Part shown: positions 11,985-21,229 of the stretch, piece by piece
Layout: every line of letters starts with the position of its first letter
Numbering within the stretch: position 1 is the stretch's first letter
Assembly: GCA_018806985.1 (NCBI GenBank)
Contig: JADANN010000218.1
Span: 496,001 to 560,000, forward strand
Length of the DNA: 64,000 nt
Direction of reading: 5' to 3'
Source: Angiostrongylus vasorum
Lineage: Eukaryota > Nematoda > Chromadorea > Rhabditida > Metastrongylidae
Program-made: the position numbers and the translations under genes
The notes under the pieces: model-generated
What the model saw: the letters and a program-made list of their open reading frames with translations, nothing else
The model's database searches: none
Told to the model about the DNA's origin: nothing

Positions 11985-12589
11985 CCTGTTGATTTCGAAG
12001 ATGTGAGGGATCACACGTCTGGTCAACAGTGAAGCCGTGTGAGACATCCGTAGGTGATGTATAAGAGATTGAATACTGTGCAGAATCTGATGGCGACATA
12101 CCCGACTTAAACTGAGAACTAATAAGCTTCTTGTTTTCGTACTGTGTTGGACTAACCTGCACATTAGTCATGCAAGTAAAGGTAGTTGCATTCTTGAACC
12201 CATTCATTGGTGTACTCTCGTGTTCACCCACTGGATTCAGGACGTCTGTTTGGCCTAATGCTCGTGAAATAAGATGAAAAGATATCGAAGTCAATTGGAA
12301 ATAGTCTCCAAGTAATTTAAAATTTACTCCAGAAAGATCTGAACGGTCAATATGAGTGCGTTCACTTAGGAAACTTGAAGCAAAGAACTTAGTACAAAAA
12401 GTGTTTTGATCTTCGCTTATGTCGAGCAGATAGAGCTTATTGGGAACTCATAGTGTGAGTTTACCTGAACGATAGTTGGCGCGACTGTAGATGATGAAGA
12501 CGTTATGGGCAAAATATTCTTGCCATCATTTTTTCCCATTCATTATATTTTAAGAGATTACAAAGAGTGAGTGATCTATTTGAGCTAGC
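11985..12589 (-). pseudogene. Unidentified coding-like region on minus strand, apparently frameshifted
   Basis: Two overlapping minus-strand frames both read like real protein. 12589-12420 is open for 56 codons and contains LKYNEWEKNDGKNILPI, a Ser/Thr-rich linker and TIVQVNSHYEF. The second frame is open from 12447 to 11908 and contains NKLYLLDISEDQNTFC, then SGVNFKLLGDYFQL, then GFKNATTFTCMTNVQ and a Ser/Thr/Pro-rich tail. Shifting by one base near 12440 would join them into one continuous reading, so I infer a single-base frameshift (mutation or sequence error) or a very short exon junction. A donor-like GTAAAA at about 11984-11979 could end the exon. No domain is recognised. Cysteines, N-glycosylation-type NAT and beta-rich composition suggest an extracellular protein, but this is a guess. 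The last codons before 11908 are antisense to an RTE fragment and are not part of it. Confidence 0.45.
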
Positions 12590-12773
12590 TTACTGATGCC
12601 CTAGTCTATCCCTTGGTGAATCAGAAGACGTGCATGGGTTTCTTCATGAATCATGATAATCTCAGCTCATAAGGAAACTGACTGGTTGGGAGTACGAGTT
12701 CTCAATGGAATTTCGAGATAAACAGAAAACCTACCAAGGTCGTCATTTTAGTGGTTCGCCTTCGTTCTCGTCA

Positions 12774-12920
12774 CATGGTTTTCTTCACGACGGCGATGAT
12801 TTCACCTGTTGCTCCATTTTGCCAGGAGTTGCAGATAAATAGGTCGAACTTCTTCCCAACTTTGACGGAACACCCGATGGGGATTGTCACTGGATGGCGA
12901 AGGAAATGTAAAATTACTGA
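12774..12920 (-). CDS. Unidentified coding-like exon upstream on minus strand
   Basis: The minus-strand frame ending at TGA (12771-12773) reads VTIPIGCSVKVGKKFDLFIC, then NSWQNGATGEIIAVVKK, with a strong C/G bias at third codon positions (ATC, GTC, TCC, AAG, TTC, AAC). The alternating hydrophobic pattern suggests beta strands. A competing minus frame (NPHRVFRQSWEEV) is also open for about 40 codons, so the true frame is uncertain. It lies 5' of, and on the same strand as, the coding-like region at 11985-12589, and the two may be exons of one gene. Confidence 0.3.
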
Positions 12921-13254
12921 CTTTAATGTGAAGATTAGTAAGTGGTTAAAGATAGATTAGTGTCACTTTCTGTTTTTTATGCCTCGGCATCTATGTCCTT
13001 GACATTCCACCACAATCAACTGTTTGGTTTTGTCCAGCACTATGCACCCGCCTTGTTTCCTGCGACTAATCTACAGTATCCGTTTAACCGACATGCTTCG
13101 ATCCATGGCAGTGGATTATCTAGCGAGCGTTCATAAATAGTGCAACTCGTGTCCTATAGCATTTATCTATTCGAATACCGTAAAAAAATGTAGCGAGGAG
13201 AAAAAAAATGAATAAGAGAATGAAGAAGAACGAGAACAGGAGAAGGAAAAAAAA

Positions 13255-13425
13255 TCTAACGGGACGAAGAATGATTGCAGTCGCCGACGCTGCCGGATGG
13301 GGTATGTGGTGGAGGCGATATTTATGGAATCGCAAGGAGACGCTGGCGTGGTCGGCTACCGTAATCTCTCAGCTCACATGCAAATGGCACATTAATCAAC
13401 GTTTACGAAATGAGCTCCTTTCGTT
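13255..13425. promoter_or_regulatory. Candidate regulatory island with octamer motif
   Basis: A moderately GC-rich segment holds a perfect octamer ATGCAAAT (13378-13385), the site bound by POU-homeodomain factors. Six bases later comes ATTAATCA (13391-13398), a homeodomain-type site. The word GGCTACCGTAA lies nearby and also occurs in the island at 15585-15790. Regulatory function is inferred from motif clustering only. Confidence 0.3.
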
Positions 13426-14894
13426 CAGGTTGCTATTGATTAGGTTTTTAGTGTAGTCCGATGTGAAAATAAGATATTTGACGCCCATCGCTTAGCAATC
13501 GAGTGAAACGAACTCCAGAGCTGAATGCGGTAACATAATCAAAGCAGCGCGTCTTGTAAATTCTACTTTACTACCACCATTTGAAAGAAGCGTAGTGTAC
13601 GAGGCAAATTTCCGTCTAGCCATTTGGATTCTCATTCCAGCAAAATCTGTTTAGATGAATGGCACGGATCATTCATAGGTAAGTCCTGTTGGTTCTCGAC
13701 TGATCTATTATGACTTACTGTGGTGGCGAGATGGTTTTTGCTCATATATCACGCGTTTCCAAAACTTCCTTCGTTTGTCTCGCTGCCCTCTAACTCTCAA
13801 CGACCAACGTTGAAAAAGTTATATAGGCTCCGAAGGGAATTGATGATCAGTCGTCTTGTCATTTCATTGATATTTTGAATGCTGCTCAAGCACAGGTTTG
13901 AAATTCCATGAAAATCTTGGAATGTCCTTTATCTTTCCCACCTTCTCGCTTGTTGCCATTCTTTGTAGATCGGGGGAAATTTCCTAACTGACAGCCGCGA
14001 TTCTTTTACAAAGGCAGTGTTTCCTACGACTGACGACCGATCGAGGGCTATGTAGTTTTACAAACTCCTATAACGGTAAATTTTCACCACTTGCAAAAGT
14101 TTCGATTCTAGAAGTAAAAAAACAGCAAATCGATAAGTTATCGACTGGAACTGAACCAGATACCACATGGGATTTTAGCAGGCAGATCAGTGTCCCTTTT
14201 GTCCTTAGTAAGTCTTTTTTTTCTGAAAGTCATATTACACCAAATTAGTGGATTGTAGAGAGTACTTTACGATTAAGAAATGTTTTGAAAGAAACTCATT
14301 CACGCTACCAATGATTGAATAATAGCAAAAATCACTTCCAAAAGTATCCTTTACCATTATCGACTAGACCCTAGTGAAAGACAATCGCTTTACGTTTTTC
14401 CCAAGGATTTTAGGAATGAGTGAGCAGGTCTATTCGAAATCGTAAAAATCTTTGAGGTCAAGTGAGCAGCTCAAGGAATAGAAGTACTTCTAAATGGTGA
14501 AAAAAAATGGAAAAGAGGGCTGCGCCAATTTGTATTGCCGACCGATCGATAGCCCGATAAAATGATAAATCCTTCTCCTATTTTCCACTGCACGTTAAGT
14601 AAAAAGCGCATATCTTGCAAAAAATTAAGGAAGCCGTCCGAAGTCCGTGTCGGTCTCGAAAGCACTTTTTCCAGTGGTAATAAATTTTTCTAGGAAAAAA
14701 GAAGGCAACCATTTTTTCACCAGAGAATAAAGAAAATGAAGCGGTTAGATTCTTCACTTAAGAGAACTTTAGCAAGAAAGTAATAAACTAACGCCGACAT
14801 CTCCTTTCAAATTTTAAACAACTGATGACGACATCATATCTTAACATTTATTTGCTTCCAATTCTTTTTTTTCACGGAATATTACAGAGGAAAG
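13426..14894. other. AT-rich stretch, nothing recognised
   Basis: No coding exon or known repeat family. A 30-base phrase near 14073-14105 (CTATAACGGTAAA, then TTTCAC and CTTGCAAAAGT) recurs in slightly changed form at 35170-35205, so it may belong to an unclassified dispersed repeat. Confidence 0.45.
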
Positions 14895-15312
14895 CACAAT
14901 CATAAGCATGCTGAGATCTGAGGACAGCTCGGAGCTTCAAGTGAGGTAATCCCTACCCGGAGCTCACGTGCTATCCACTACATCAACCGTGACCTATACT
15001 GTGATTTTCTCAAAGAAAATAGAGCGTAAGTAGAACGAATAAAGATTAAAGAATAGTCATTAAATGAAAAGCCGAAAATGTGATTTCGACTGAACCTTCA
15101 CCTTAGTTAGGTTCAACGCCGATTTGTGCTCCCTAGGTAATTCGCTTAAACGGATGGTTATTGATAATACTGTTGGAGTAAAAACTGGCTGACAGAAAGG
15201 CAAAGCAAAGGCCTCGGTTTGTGTGGTGGAGAGCAAGTGAAAGACGCCGTAAGGATGATCGCGGCTTCGAAGCCCATCTGAGGCTCTCAGTTTTGCTCAT
15301 ATCCCAGCACCC
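14895..15312. mobile_element. Two degraded SINE-B fragments
   Basis: 14895-15000 has the left terminal block (CATGCTGAGATCTGAGG) followed by a minus-strand tRNA-like head (GGAGCTCACGTGCTATCCACTA). 15160-15312 is a plus-strand fragment with GCCTCGGTTTGTGTGGTGGA as A-box region, GCGGCTTCGAAGCCC as B-box region, and a decayed right block TTTTGCTCATATCCCAGC. Both match better-kept copies at 16.0-16.6 kb and 45.7 kb. Confidence 0.5.
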
Positions 15313-15584
15313 CTCATGACCACATCTTTAGAAATGCACGGAAAAAAGTAGCAACTGCGCCACTGGGATTGAAAACATTAATTCGCACAAGGAAGTAAAA
15401 CTATTTGATTGGACTTTTCTCCCAAAAAAAACATTGTTTCATTCATCTATCAGATTTAATGTGCAACAATCGTTTTTTCCGGAAAAAGGAAAAAAAGAAG
15501 AAAAGAGCAGAGTTTTGAGTTAAAGAGTGTAAACAAGACCGAAAACAGTTCTTAAATCGACCGATTTACAGTACGAGTTACAGT

Positions 15585-15790
15585 AATCTAAGCGGCAGAG
15601 GGTAAGAAAGCGGCGATGTGGATGCAAATGCGGTGGCTACCGTAAGCAAAGGTTGGTGAAGGGACGCTCTTGCCCTCGTGTAATTAATTGCCAGTCATTA
15701 ATTACGAGTACCGAAGGGACGACGTAACTACGAAAGAAAACTCAAAGCAATCGAGACTTAGCTGATTGCGTCAGTCCTCTCGTGAACACA
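15585..15790. promoter_or_regulatory. Candidate regulatory island: octamer plus palindromic TAATTA pair
   Basis: A GC-richer block includes octamer ATGCAAAT (15622-15629). It also has a near-perfect inverted repeat, CTCGTGTAATTAAT (15675-15688) and ATTAATTACGAG (15697-15708), separated by 8 bases. This places two TAATTA homeodomain core sites face to face. GGGACG occurs on both sides of the palindrome. No frame looks coding. It could be an enhancer for homeodomain factors or a short hairpin RNA; the inference rests on motifs alone. Confidence 0.35.
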
Positions 15791-16008
15791 ACAGAAACAT
15801 CACCTATGAATTCGGAAGGAGAAAATCCCGGACCACTTAGCCAAACATGATGTTCTTCAACAAAGCATGATGTTCGTTCGAGTTTGTTGGTTTATAGAGC
15901 AGCTATGGTATTTCTTAGCAAAGGTGTTTTAAAGAAATTATCGAGCAAAATAAAAATGCTATTTTATAATTGTCATTATTAGATTTTTGGTAGGGTGTTT
16001 TGTGATTT

Positions 16009-16188
16009 ACAACCATAGTGATGCTGAGATACTTGCAAAACTCCAGACTACGGGTAGGTGAGAGACAGGCGAAACAGAAGGACCCGCATGGTATTGTGGT
16101 CAACGCCCTAGCCCGGCGAGGGTAACAGTGGGTTCGTTCCCACCGCAGACACCCCCGGTCCGGAGTTTTGCATATATCTCAGCATTCC
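16009..16188 (+). mobile_element. SINE-B fold-back element, internally deleted
   Basis: Bounded by inverted terminal blocks: GATGCTGAGATACTTGCAAA at the left and its inverse TTTTGCATATATCTCAGCAT at the right. Inside is a plus-strand tRNA-like unit with ATGGTATTGTGGTCAACGCC (A-box region) and GTGGGTTCGTTCCCACC (B-box region). The unique body present in longer copies is missing. Confidence 0.7.
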
Positions 16189-16238
16189 AATCTTAACCTT
16201 TTTATTTACTGCCTATTCTTTTTAATATGTTGCGAAAT

Positions 16239-16564
16239 ATAACTTCTATGGTGCTGAGATATTTGCAAAACTCCGAAACGCAGGAATCTGCGGTGGGGAA
16301 CGAAAGCGCTGTTGTCCTTTCCGGGGAGTAACGCGTTCACCACCACACCATGCGGGGTCCTTCGTTTCGTCTCTCTCTCAGCTAGTTATATCAATCACTG
16401 CCATCAGCAATCACCCGTCAACGGGATTGATCTGGAGAGCCCAAATCGGCATTGAACCCAGTTAAGCTGAGGCTATAGTTATAAAGGATAATAGTTGGTT
16501 CGTTCCCCACCGCAGACGCCTGCGGTCCGGAGTTTTGCAAATATCTCAGCATTATGGAAGTTAT
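16239..16564 (-). mobile_element. SINE-B fold-back element, near full length
   Basis: The terminal inverted repeats are about 60 bases long. The left arm runs from ATAACTTCTATGGTGCTGAG through CTCCG to the CTGCGGTGGGGAACG block, and the right arm is its inverse from 16505 to 16564. The tRNA-like unit, on the minus strand, lies just inside the left arm, with B box at about 16296-16310 and A-box region at about 16335-16350. A body of about 120 bases follows. It is immediately preceded by another family member at 16009-16188. Confidence 0.7.
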
Positions 16565-18375
16565 CTCAGCATTATTGCCATTGTATTTATATTTTTTGGA
16601 ACATTAGCTTTTAGCGCTTTTTGCAACCTTCTCTTAATCTCTATATTTTTAAGCAGTTTTGCCTTTTTTCCATTTTATTAGATTCCGAATCAATGAAAGG
16701 TTTGTCTAGTTCATTAATAAGCGCATTGCGGAAGAAAAAAACTTGCAACGTAACACTGAAATAAGGCGTTCGCATTTCATAACTTCATGGATGAATGGAT
16801 CAGCGCTTTAACTCCTTGTCTCTTTAACTCTCCTTCTTTGTCCTTTAATCTCTTCCTTGGATCTTAACTTCTTGTTCGGTTTCCCAAAAATTAAGCCTAA
16901 CAATAGTTTCCTTATTGTTCGCTCGATTTCCTTCTCCACAATTACTTAGTTCTATCCAAATCAAACTTATGTGCTGTCACCATTTCCAGCGAGATTTTCA
17001 TAATTTTTCCTTTGATTGGTTCCTCTTAGCCATAAAAGCATTCGAAATATTACCGTTCGCTATTTTAACTGATTACTCATTGATGACAAATCTCTCCCAT
17101 GTGGGCGATCGACGCCAGATGGCATTGGGTTAGGCGCGCGCAGGAACCCTGGAATATGGGTGAATTGAAGGGATAACCTTCCTGTATGCAGGCAGATCTA
17201 TTCATAATACCTTCTTCGATTGTTGAGCTAACACGGAATTGATGTAGATGCCTATTTGGCTAACGTTTCGATGTCTTCGTCTTTTTTCAAGGCCGATGAC
17301 TCCAGTCGATGGTCCACAGTCGCTCGTCTTCTCGATACGGCGCCTTCGTCGTCCTATCGAGTCGGATCTTCTTCAGTGGAAGGGTGTTCGAATGAGGCAA
17401 TCTTATATGGTAGCTCACTTTTTATACAGGAGGGTTTTTTTTGATAATGACTATCTGTTGATAACAACTTTTTTCTCAATGGATAATCCATCCTGCAGCA
17501 GTCGGCATTAAGTTAGCTAGCACAAATAGAATAACTTTTCATATTTCCTTAGACTATTGCTCCTGGATAAACAGGCTGCATTCGACACATCCATTTGAAC
17601 CAAATTTTTTAACCAAACGATTGAAAAGCATGATGAAAGAATGGGACGAGCACGGTGTTGCTCTGCTTAAAAAAAAGCCCCCATATCTACTGCGTGAGGC
17701 TCGAAATTGGTCCATCGATACTTAGCATACTTAACGACAGCTTTGATACGCAACAAGTTAGAACGGAAACTTTACTGTGAAGCCTAAGTGACAGATTAGA
17801 CTAAAGCTGATGAAAGCCGTGTTAACAGAAACATCGAAATAAGCGTTTGACTTATTTGGTCTCAAGTCGCTGATACGAAGAAAAAGGTGAATCAAATCCA
17901 CTTTAACCTTAAAGATCTCACTATCAAAGATTATTTCTAAGATTTCAGCTACTATATATGAAGCTCGGTATTACAAAGTCGCGATATGAAATGTTCGAAA
18001 TCTTTGGAATGTCGGAAAAGTTGGGAGGAACGAATGTTATACAACAATAGACTGGTGTAACGCAATGGTTACGGAGGCTATGCAGTACATGTAGGGTCGG
18101 TTGTTAGTTCTATAACATTTCCCAGTCTCATCAAGCCTATGTACGCTGATTTCACTTTGCTTTATCCGACTATCCTTATTTTTTATCAAAAAAATCCTTA
18201 TAAAGCTTGTATTGACACGAAGAAAGAAAATGGATGGGACCGCGAAAGAAAGTGGATATAATTGATGGGACCGCATCAATAACGCCTACTATAAAAGAAG
18301 GTGAAATAGAGATGGAGTGCTGTATTTTGATGAATACTTGGTAAAAACGACTGGGAAATTTCCACGACCGACTTT
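16565..18375. other. AT-rich stretch, nothing recognised
   Basis: No convincing exon. A small GC-richer patch at about 17100-17400 has an overlapping pair of short frames that I cannot support as genes. No copy of the repeat families defined elsewhere in this window is visible. Confidence 0.45.
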
Positions 18376-18459
18376 TTATTAACCTCGGCATTGATCAAAT
18401 AGCTATCGATAATCTTGTTGAGCAAACACGAGGTGTTATTTTTATTCTTTATTCACGAA

Positions 18460-18500
18460 CAAGCCGACGTTTCGGCGGATTTCGCTTTCCTCAGAGCCTG
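18460..18500 (-). ncRNA. Hammerhead-ribozyme-like motif, PLE left end (HHR1)
   Basis: Read on the minus strand: stem I strand CAGGCU, core CUGAGGA plus an extra A, a damaged stem II (AGC against GCC), then GAAAC directly followed by GUC, and the stem I partner GGCUUG, which pairs over 6 bp including wobbles. Stem III is reduced to the two self-complementary bases AC/GU with no loop. This is the layout of the small, stem III-poor hammerheads known from Penelope-like elements, which are thought to act as dimers. The extra A between core and stem II is a deviation. Confidence 0.65.
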
Positions 18501-18731
18501 GAAAGGTCAAGTTGACAGCAATCTATTCGGCCAAACAGCTCCATAATCAAAAAGGCAAAACGCTAAACCAAGATTTCAATCATATTGAACACAAAATAGC
18601 TTCTTTGCACACTCACCGCTTAATGTGAGTCATCCACTGAGTAAATCGCGTGGAGAGCAACCGCACAGAATTCACGTGGAAGCGTAATGTGCCTCTCCCA
18701 TCAGAAAAATAGACTTATATATTGCCCAATA

Positions 18732-19316
18732 TCACGCGTGATAATGAGGCATTCTTCCCCCGCGGTTCATTTTCGGATTTCCGGAATTGATCCATAACGC
18801 CTTGAGAGTTTTGCGCGCTTGTGTTCGCGATTCCCGTTCTAGGATCGTGACCTGTACTTCAAAGTCCTCCCCATTATGTCTCTGGGTCCTATGCGTGCCT
18901 AATGGGGTGTTTAGTTTACGTTTACCAACTAAGTGTTCTTTTATGCGGAGAAAGAGTGGTCTACCCGTTTCGCCAATGTATTCGTCTCCGCACACCTTAC
19001 AGGAGATCAAATAAACTGTACCCGAGTTCATGCGATCACCGTCTCTACCATTAGGGCAAATTATGCAATTCTGCATTGCACATAGACGGTCATGTAGGGG
19101 GTTACGAACTAGCTGGCGCCTAAGAGTACTCGGTGGTATTTCAACCACGTTTACTGAATTCTCAAGACCGGCCCTTCTTAAACAGCGTTTTATAGCTGCA
19201 CTTACATCATTTGAGATGAAGGGCAGGATAAAGGGGACCTTTTTATCGCTAGAGTTGTCGTTTAGAGGCCTAGAATTTCCCCCTACACCTATCCCGAGCT
19301 GCAGTTTCGTAGCCAT
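18732..19316 (-). CDS. PLE GIY-YIG endonuclease domain frame (194 codons)
   Basis: This frame holds the C-terminal endonuclease part of the PLE polyprotein. Visible parts are the Cys pair CIIC (residues 84-87), the GIY-like strand VYLISC (101-106) with CKVC (106-109), the YIG strand EYIGET (112-117), and the RIKEH helix (124-128, with the conserved Arg at 124). Near the end comes LKALWINSGNPKMNR (171-185). In other PLE copies this last block starts LEALWI; here the Glu is Lys (AAG, residue 172), which would remove the expected catalytic or metal-binding glutamate. The partial copy at 33335-33622 keeps the Glu. A stop separates this frame from the upstream RT frame, so it is a fragment of a polyprotein rather than an independent gene, and its ATG at 19316 is probably not a true start. 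Confidence 0.85.
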   Translation of the reverse strand: MATKLQLGIGVGGNSRPLNDNSSDKKVPFILPFISNDVSAAIKRCLRRAGLENSVNVVEIPPSTLRRQLVRNPLHDRLCAMQNCIICPNGRDGDRMNSGTVYLISCKVCGDEYIGETGRPLFLRIKEHLVGKRKLNTPLGTHRTQRHNGEDFEVQVTILERESRTQARKTLKALWINSGNPKMNRGGRMPHYHA

Positions 19317-20015
19317 TAGAAATGGCTATTTGCCGCGCCAAGTTCCGGGACTCCCTCTCTCTGCTCTCTTCCCGTGCACACGTTGGTCGCTGTTCGAAAC
19401 ATGTTTCTTACCAGCGCCCTTTTCGTGTGAGAGGGGTGAGAGGAGAGGTAATGAACCAAGATGTTTTTATTACTTGGCTTTCGGTACCACTTCGTAATGT
19501 AGCCATTTTCTGACAGGCTATTTTGGACGTTCAGGAATGGAAGCCAGTTTTCTTTCGGTTTCCCTCGGGTAAACTTGACATGCTCTGACTGTTCGTTCAA
19601 CAACTCAAAACATTTGTCCATTTCTTCTTGTGTTGGGCAAAGGACAAAACAGTCATCTATATATCTACAGTAGAGTAACGACCCGAGGTCGGTCACTGGT
19701 GCTTCCACCTTAGACATCAACGCAATGGCAAGACTTGGTGCCAGGCGCTGTCCCATTGCCAAAGCTCTTATTTGAGCGTAGTAATCTCCGGACCATCTGA
19801 AGATTGAGCAGCTCAAGCATTCTTTTTAAGAGTGCCATCAACTGCTCTATCTTGAAGCCATACATGTTTATTTCTCCTTCGTATTGTGTAAGGACTTCGA
19901 AAATGGCTTGCATTGCGGAGTCATTCGACACGTTTGTGTAAAGGGCGGTAACGTCGAAGGACTCCATCACGTACGCGCTGTTCTGCTGCACAGTACGTAG
20001 ACGATCCAGAAACAT
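19316..20015 (-). pseudogene. PLE reverse transcriptase, frameshifted and 5'-truncated
   Basis: Two minus-strand frames together make the Penelope RT core. 20015-19815 carries SFDVTALYTNV (the first catalytic Asp region) and the YGFKIEQLMALLKRMLE segment. After a single-base shift near 19812, the frame to 19316 carries FRWSGDYYAQI, ALAMGQRLAPSLA, and the catalytic box CRYIDDCFVL (about 19665). It ends with the NWLPFLNVQ and WYRKPSNKN blocks typical of Penelope RTs. The N-terminal fingers are missing because the element is joined to an inverted 3' end. The copy cannot make a full RT. Confidence 0.85.
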
Positions 20016-20231
20016 TTGAGTATTCGTAAGATGGGCTGGATAAGCCTATTATTGTGATGGGAGGAGCACATTACGCTTCCACGCGACATACTCAGTGGAG
20101 GACTCATAGAAAGCGGTGAGTGTGCAGTGAAGCTATTTTGTGTTCAATGTGATTGAAATGTTGGTTTAGCGTTTTCTCTGTTTGGTTATGGAGGTGTTTG
20201 GGCGAACAGATTGCTGTCAAGTTGACCTTTC

Positions 20232-20272
20232 CAGGTTCTGAGGAAGGCAAAATCCATCGAAACGTCAGCTTG
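20232..20272 (+). ncRNA. Hammerhead-ribozyme-like motif, PLE right end (HHR2)
   Basis: Plus strand: stem I strand CAGGUU, core CUGAGGA plus extra A (20238-20245), stem II GGC against AUC (one mismatch), GAAAC, GUC, then stem I partner AGCUUG. Stem I forms 6 bp with wobbles. Stem III is only AC/GU. It faces away from the PLE body, as does HHR1 at the other end. Confidence 0.65.
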
Positions 20273-20344
20273 TTTGTGAACAAAGAATAAAAATAACACC
20301 TCGTGTTTGCTCAACAAGAATACGAAGGTATTCTTTACGCTTTT

Positions 20345-20384
20345 AAAGCTGAAGTTTCGGCAGTATCGCCTCCTTCAGAGCCGT
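20345..20384 (-). ncRNA. Hammerhead-ribozyme-like motif (HHR3)
   Basis: Minus strand: GGCU, then CUGAAGGA, stem II GGC with loop GAUACU and GCC (a perfect 3-bp stem), GAAAC, UUC, and AGCUU pairing back to stem I. The cleavage-site triplet is UUC rather than GUC and the core has one extra base. Stem II is better kept than in HHR1 and HHR2. Confidence 0.55.
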
Positions 20385-20440
20385 TTATTACATGCCTTCC
20401 ACTGAGGAAGAACGGCTGGCCAGAGTGGCATATAGTTGAA

Positions 20441-20478
20441 TGGCTCTGGAGAAAGTGATACTGCCGAAACGTCTGCTT
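20441..20478 (+). ncRNA. Degraded hammerhead-like motif (HHR4)
   Basis: Plus strand: GGCU CUGGAGAAAG, loop, CUGCC, GAAAC, GUC, UGC. The GAAACGUC part is intact but the CUGANGA core is altered to CUGGAGA and stem II is poor. It is probably inactive, and its position mirrors HHR3. Confidence 0.4.
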
Positions 20479-20739
20479 TAACTGGATAAAGAATAAAGTA
20501 ACACCTCGTGTTTACTCAAATGAATTTCGAGAACTGGAAATGGCAAATGGTTACTGAACAGCAGCCAAGAAGACTATATTCATTTGATCGGGATTTGAAA
20601 GAAGGTTCCGACTGCTTTCTAACTTCACAATTCCACCGATGTACTAAGACGTATGTGGATCAGTGATAGGCAATGGACTTTTCGGCGAAGCTCCATGGCC
20701 TTTGGAATGAAACCTTTTATTTTCACCATCCCTTGTAAG

Positions 20740-21020
20740 GGCGCGTGTGGCACAGTGGTTGGAGGCGCCACTGTGACACACATGTGGAATTGATCCCCGC
20801 TCCCATGGCTCACCAAGCCCTCCATCTCCCGTCGACAAATTGGTACCAGATTTGTCTGGGAGGATAGCAGCACTGGCTCGATACATCGGTAGGCTACCGC
20901 AAGTCATTGTAAAGGCCAGATATGCATTCAGTCACCTCTAACGATACTTAGTGAAGTCGAATGCATGGTGTATCCCTGACGGATTGATTAACGCCGAGAG
21001 CTTTATCCTTTTATCCTTTT
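20740..21020 (+). mobile_element. SINE-A full-length copy with 12-bp target duplication
   Basis: The best copy of the family, 281 bases long. The head is GGCGCGTGTGGCACAGTGG (A box at 20747-20757), and the B box GGAATTGATCC lies about 35 bases on. A conserved tRNA-unrelated body follows (TTGTCTGGGAGGATAGCAGC, CGATACATCGGTAGGC, AGGCCAGATATGCATTCAGT, GAATGCATGG, AACGCCGAGAGCTTTATCC). The 3' tail is a tandem of ATCCTTTT. The 12-base duplication ATCCCTTGTAAG is perfect on both sides (20728-20739, 21021-21032), which proves insertion and shows the copy is fairly young. Confidence 0.9.
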
Positions 21021-21229
21021 ATCCCTTGTAAGAAGGTGCAACGGGAAGCACACAGGGCCCCGCATGGTATCGGTTTATTCCTAAGTAGGGTTCCAGGTAC
21101 AAATTCCTGACTGCTTCTTAGCTTAGGGGATCCTGTTGAACGAGTGAACCAAACACTTAGAGCACAACAATTCAACACAAAGGAAGAGCTGCCAGAAAAG
21201 GTGAGGCAGTAACTTATTAAAAAAGTTAC

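Larger units (their letters stand above)
18376..20318 (-). mobile_element. Penelope-like element (PLE) with inverted 3' ends
   Basis: The minus strand encodes a Penelope-type RT (broken) followed by a GIY-YIG endonuclease frame. The 3' untranslated end, about 18376-18720, carries a hammerhead-ribozyme-like motif and a terminal block that reads GAGCAAACACGAGGTG on the plus strand. The same 3' end recurs in inverted orientation at about 20050-20318, joined to the truncated RT near 20016-20050. The element is thus bounded by inverted copies of its own 3' end, about 300 bases each, rather than direct repeats. The 5' portion of the RT is missing. Other fragments of the same element lie at 31240-31610, 32793-33330 and 33335-33622. 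Confidence 0.85.
20322..20520. mobile_element. Mini-element: two outward-facing hammerhead motifs around a short spacer
   Basis: This 200-base unit directly abuts the PLE. Its left half carries a minus-strand hammerhead motif and its right half a plus-strand one. They are separated by about 55 bases of unrelated sequence. Both halves continue into the same kind of tail (TAAAGAATA, and on the right AACACCTCGTGTTTACTCAA, which matches the PLE terminal block). It has the PLE end architecture without any coding body, so it looks like a non-autonomous derivative. Confidence 0.6.

Noticed and set aside
12601..12663. Short minus-strand run with a HEETH motif resembling a zinc-peptidase HExxH
   Set aside because: Only about 21 codons between stops, with no supporting peptidase sequence around it.
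20740..20815. tRNA-like sequence with A and B boxes
   Set aside because: Not a tRNA gene: no closed acceptor stem or anticodon arm, and it is the head of a 281-base SINE with target duplications. The same applies to the other SINE heads.
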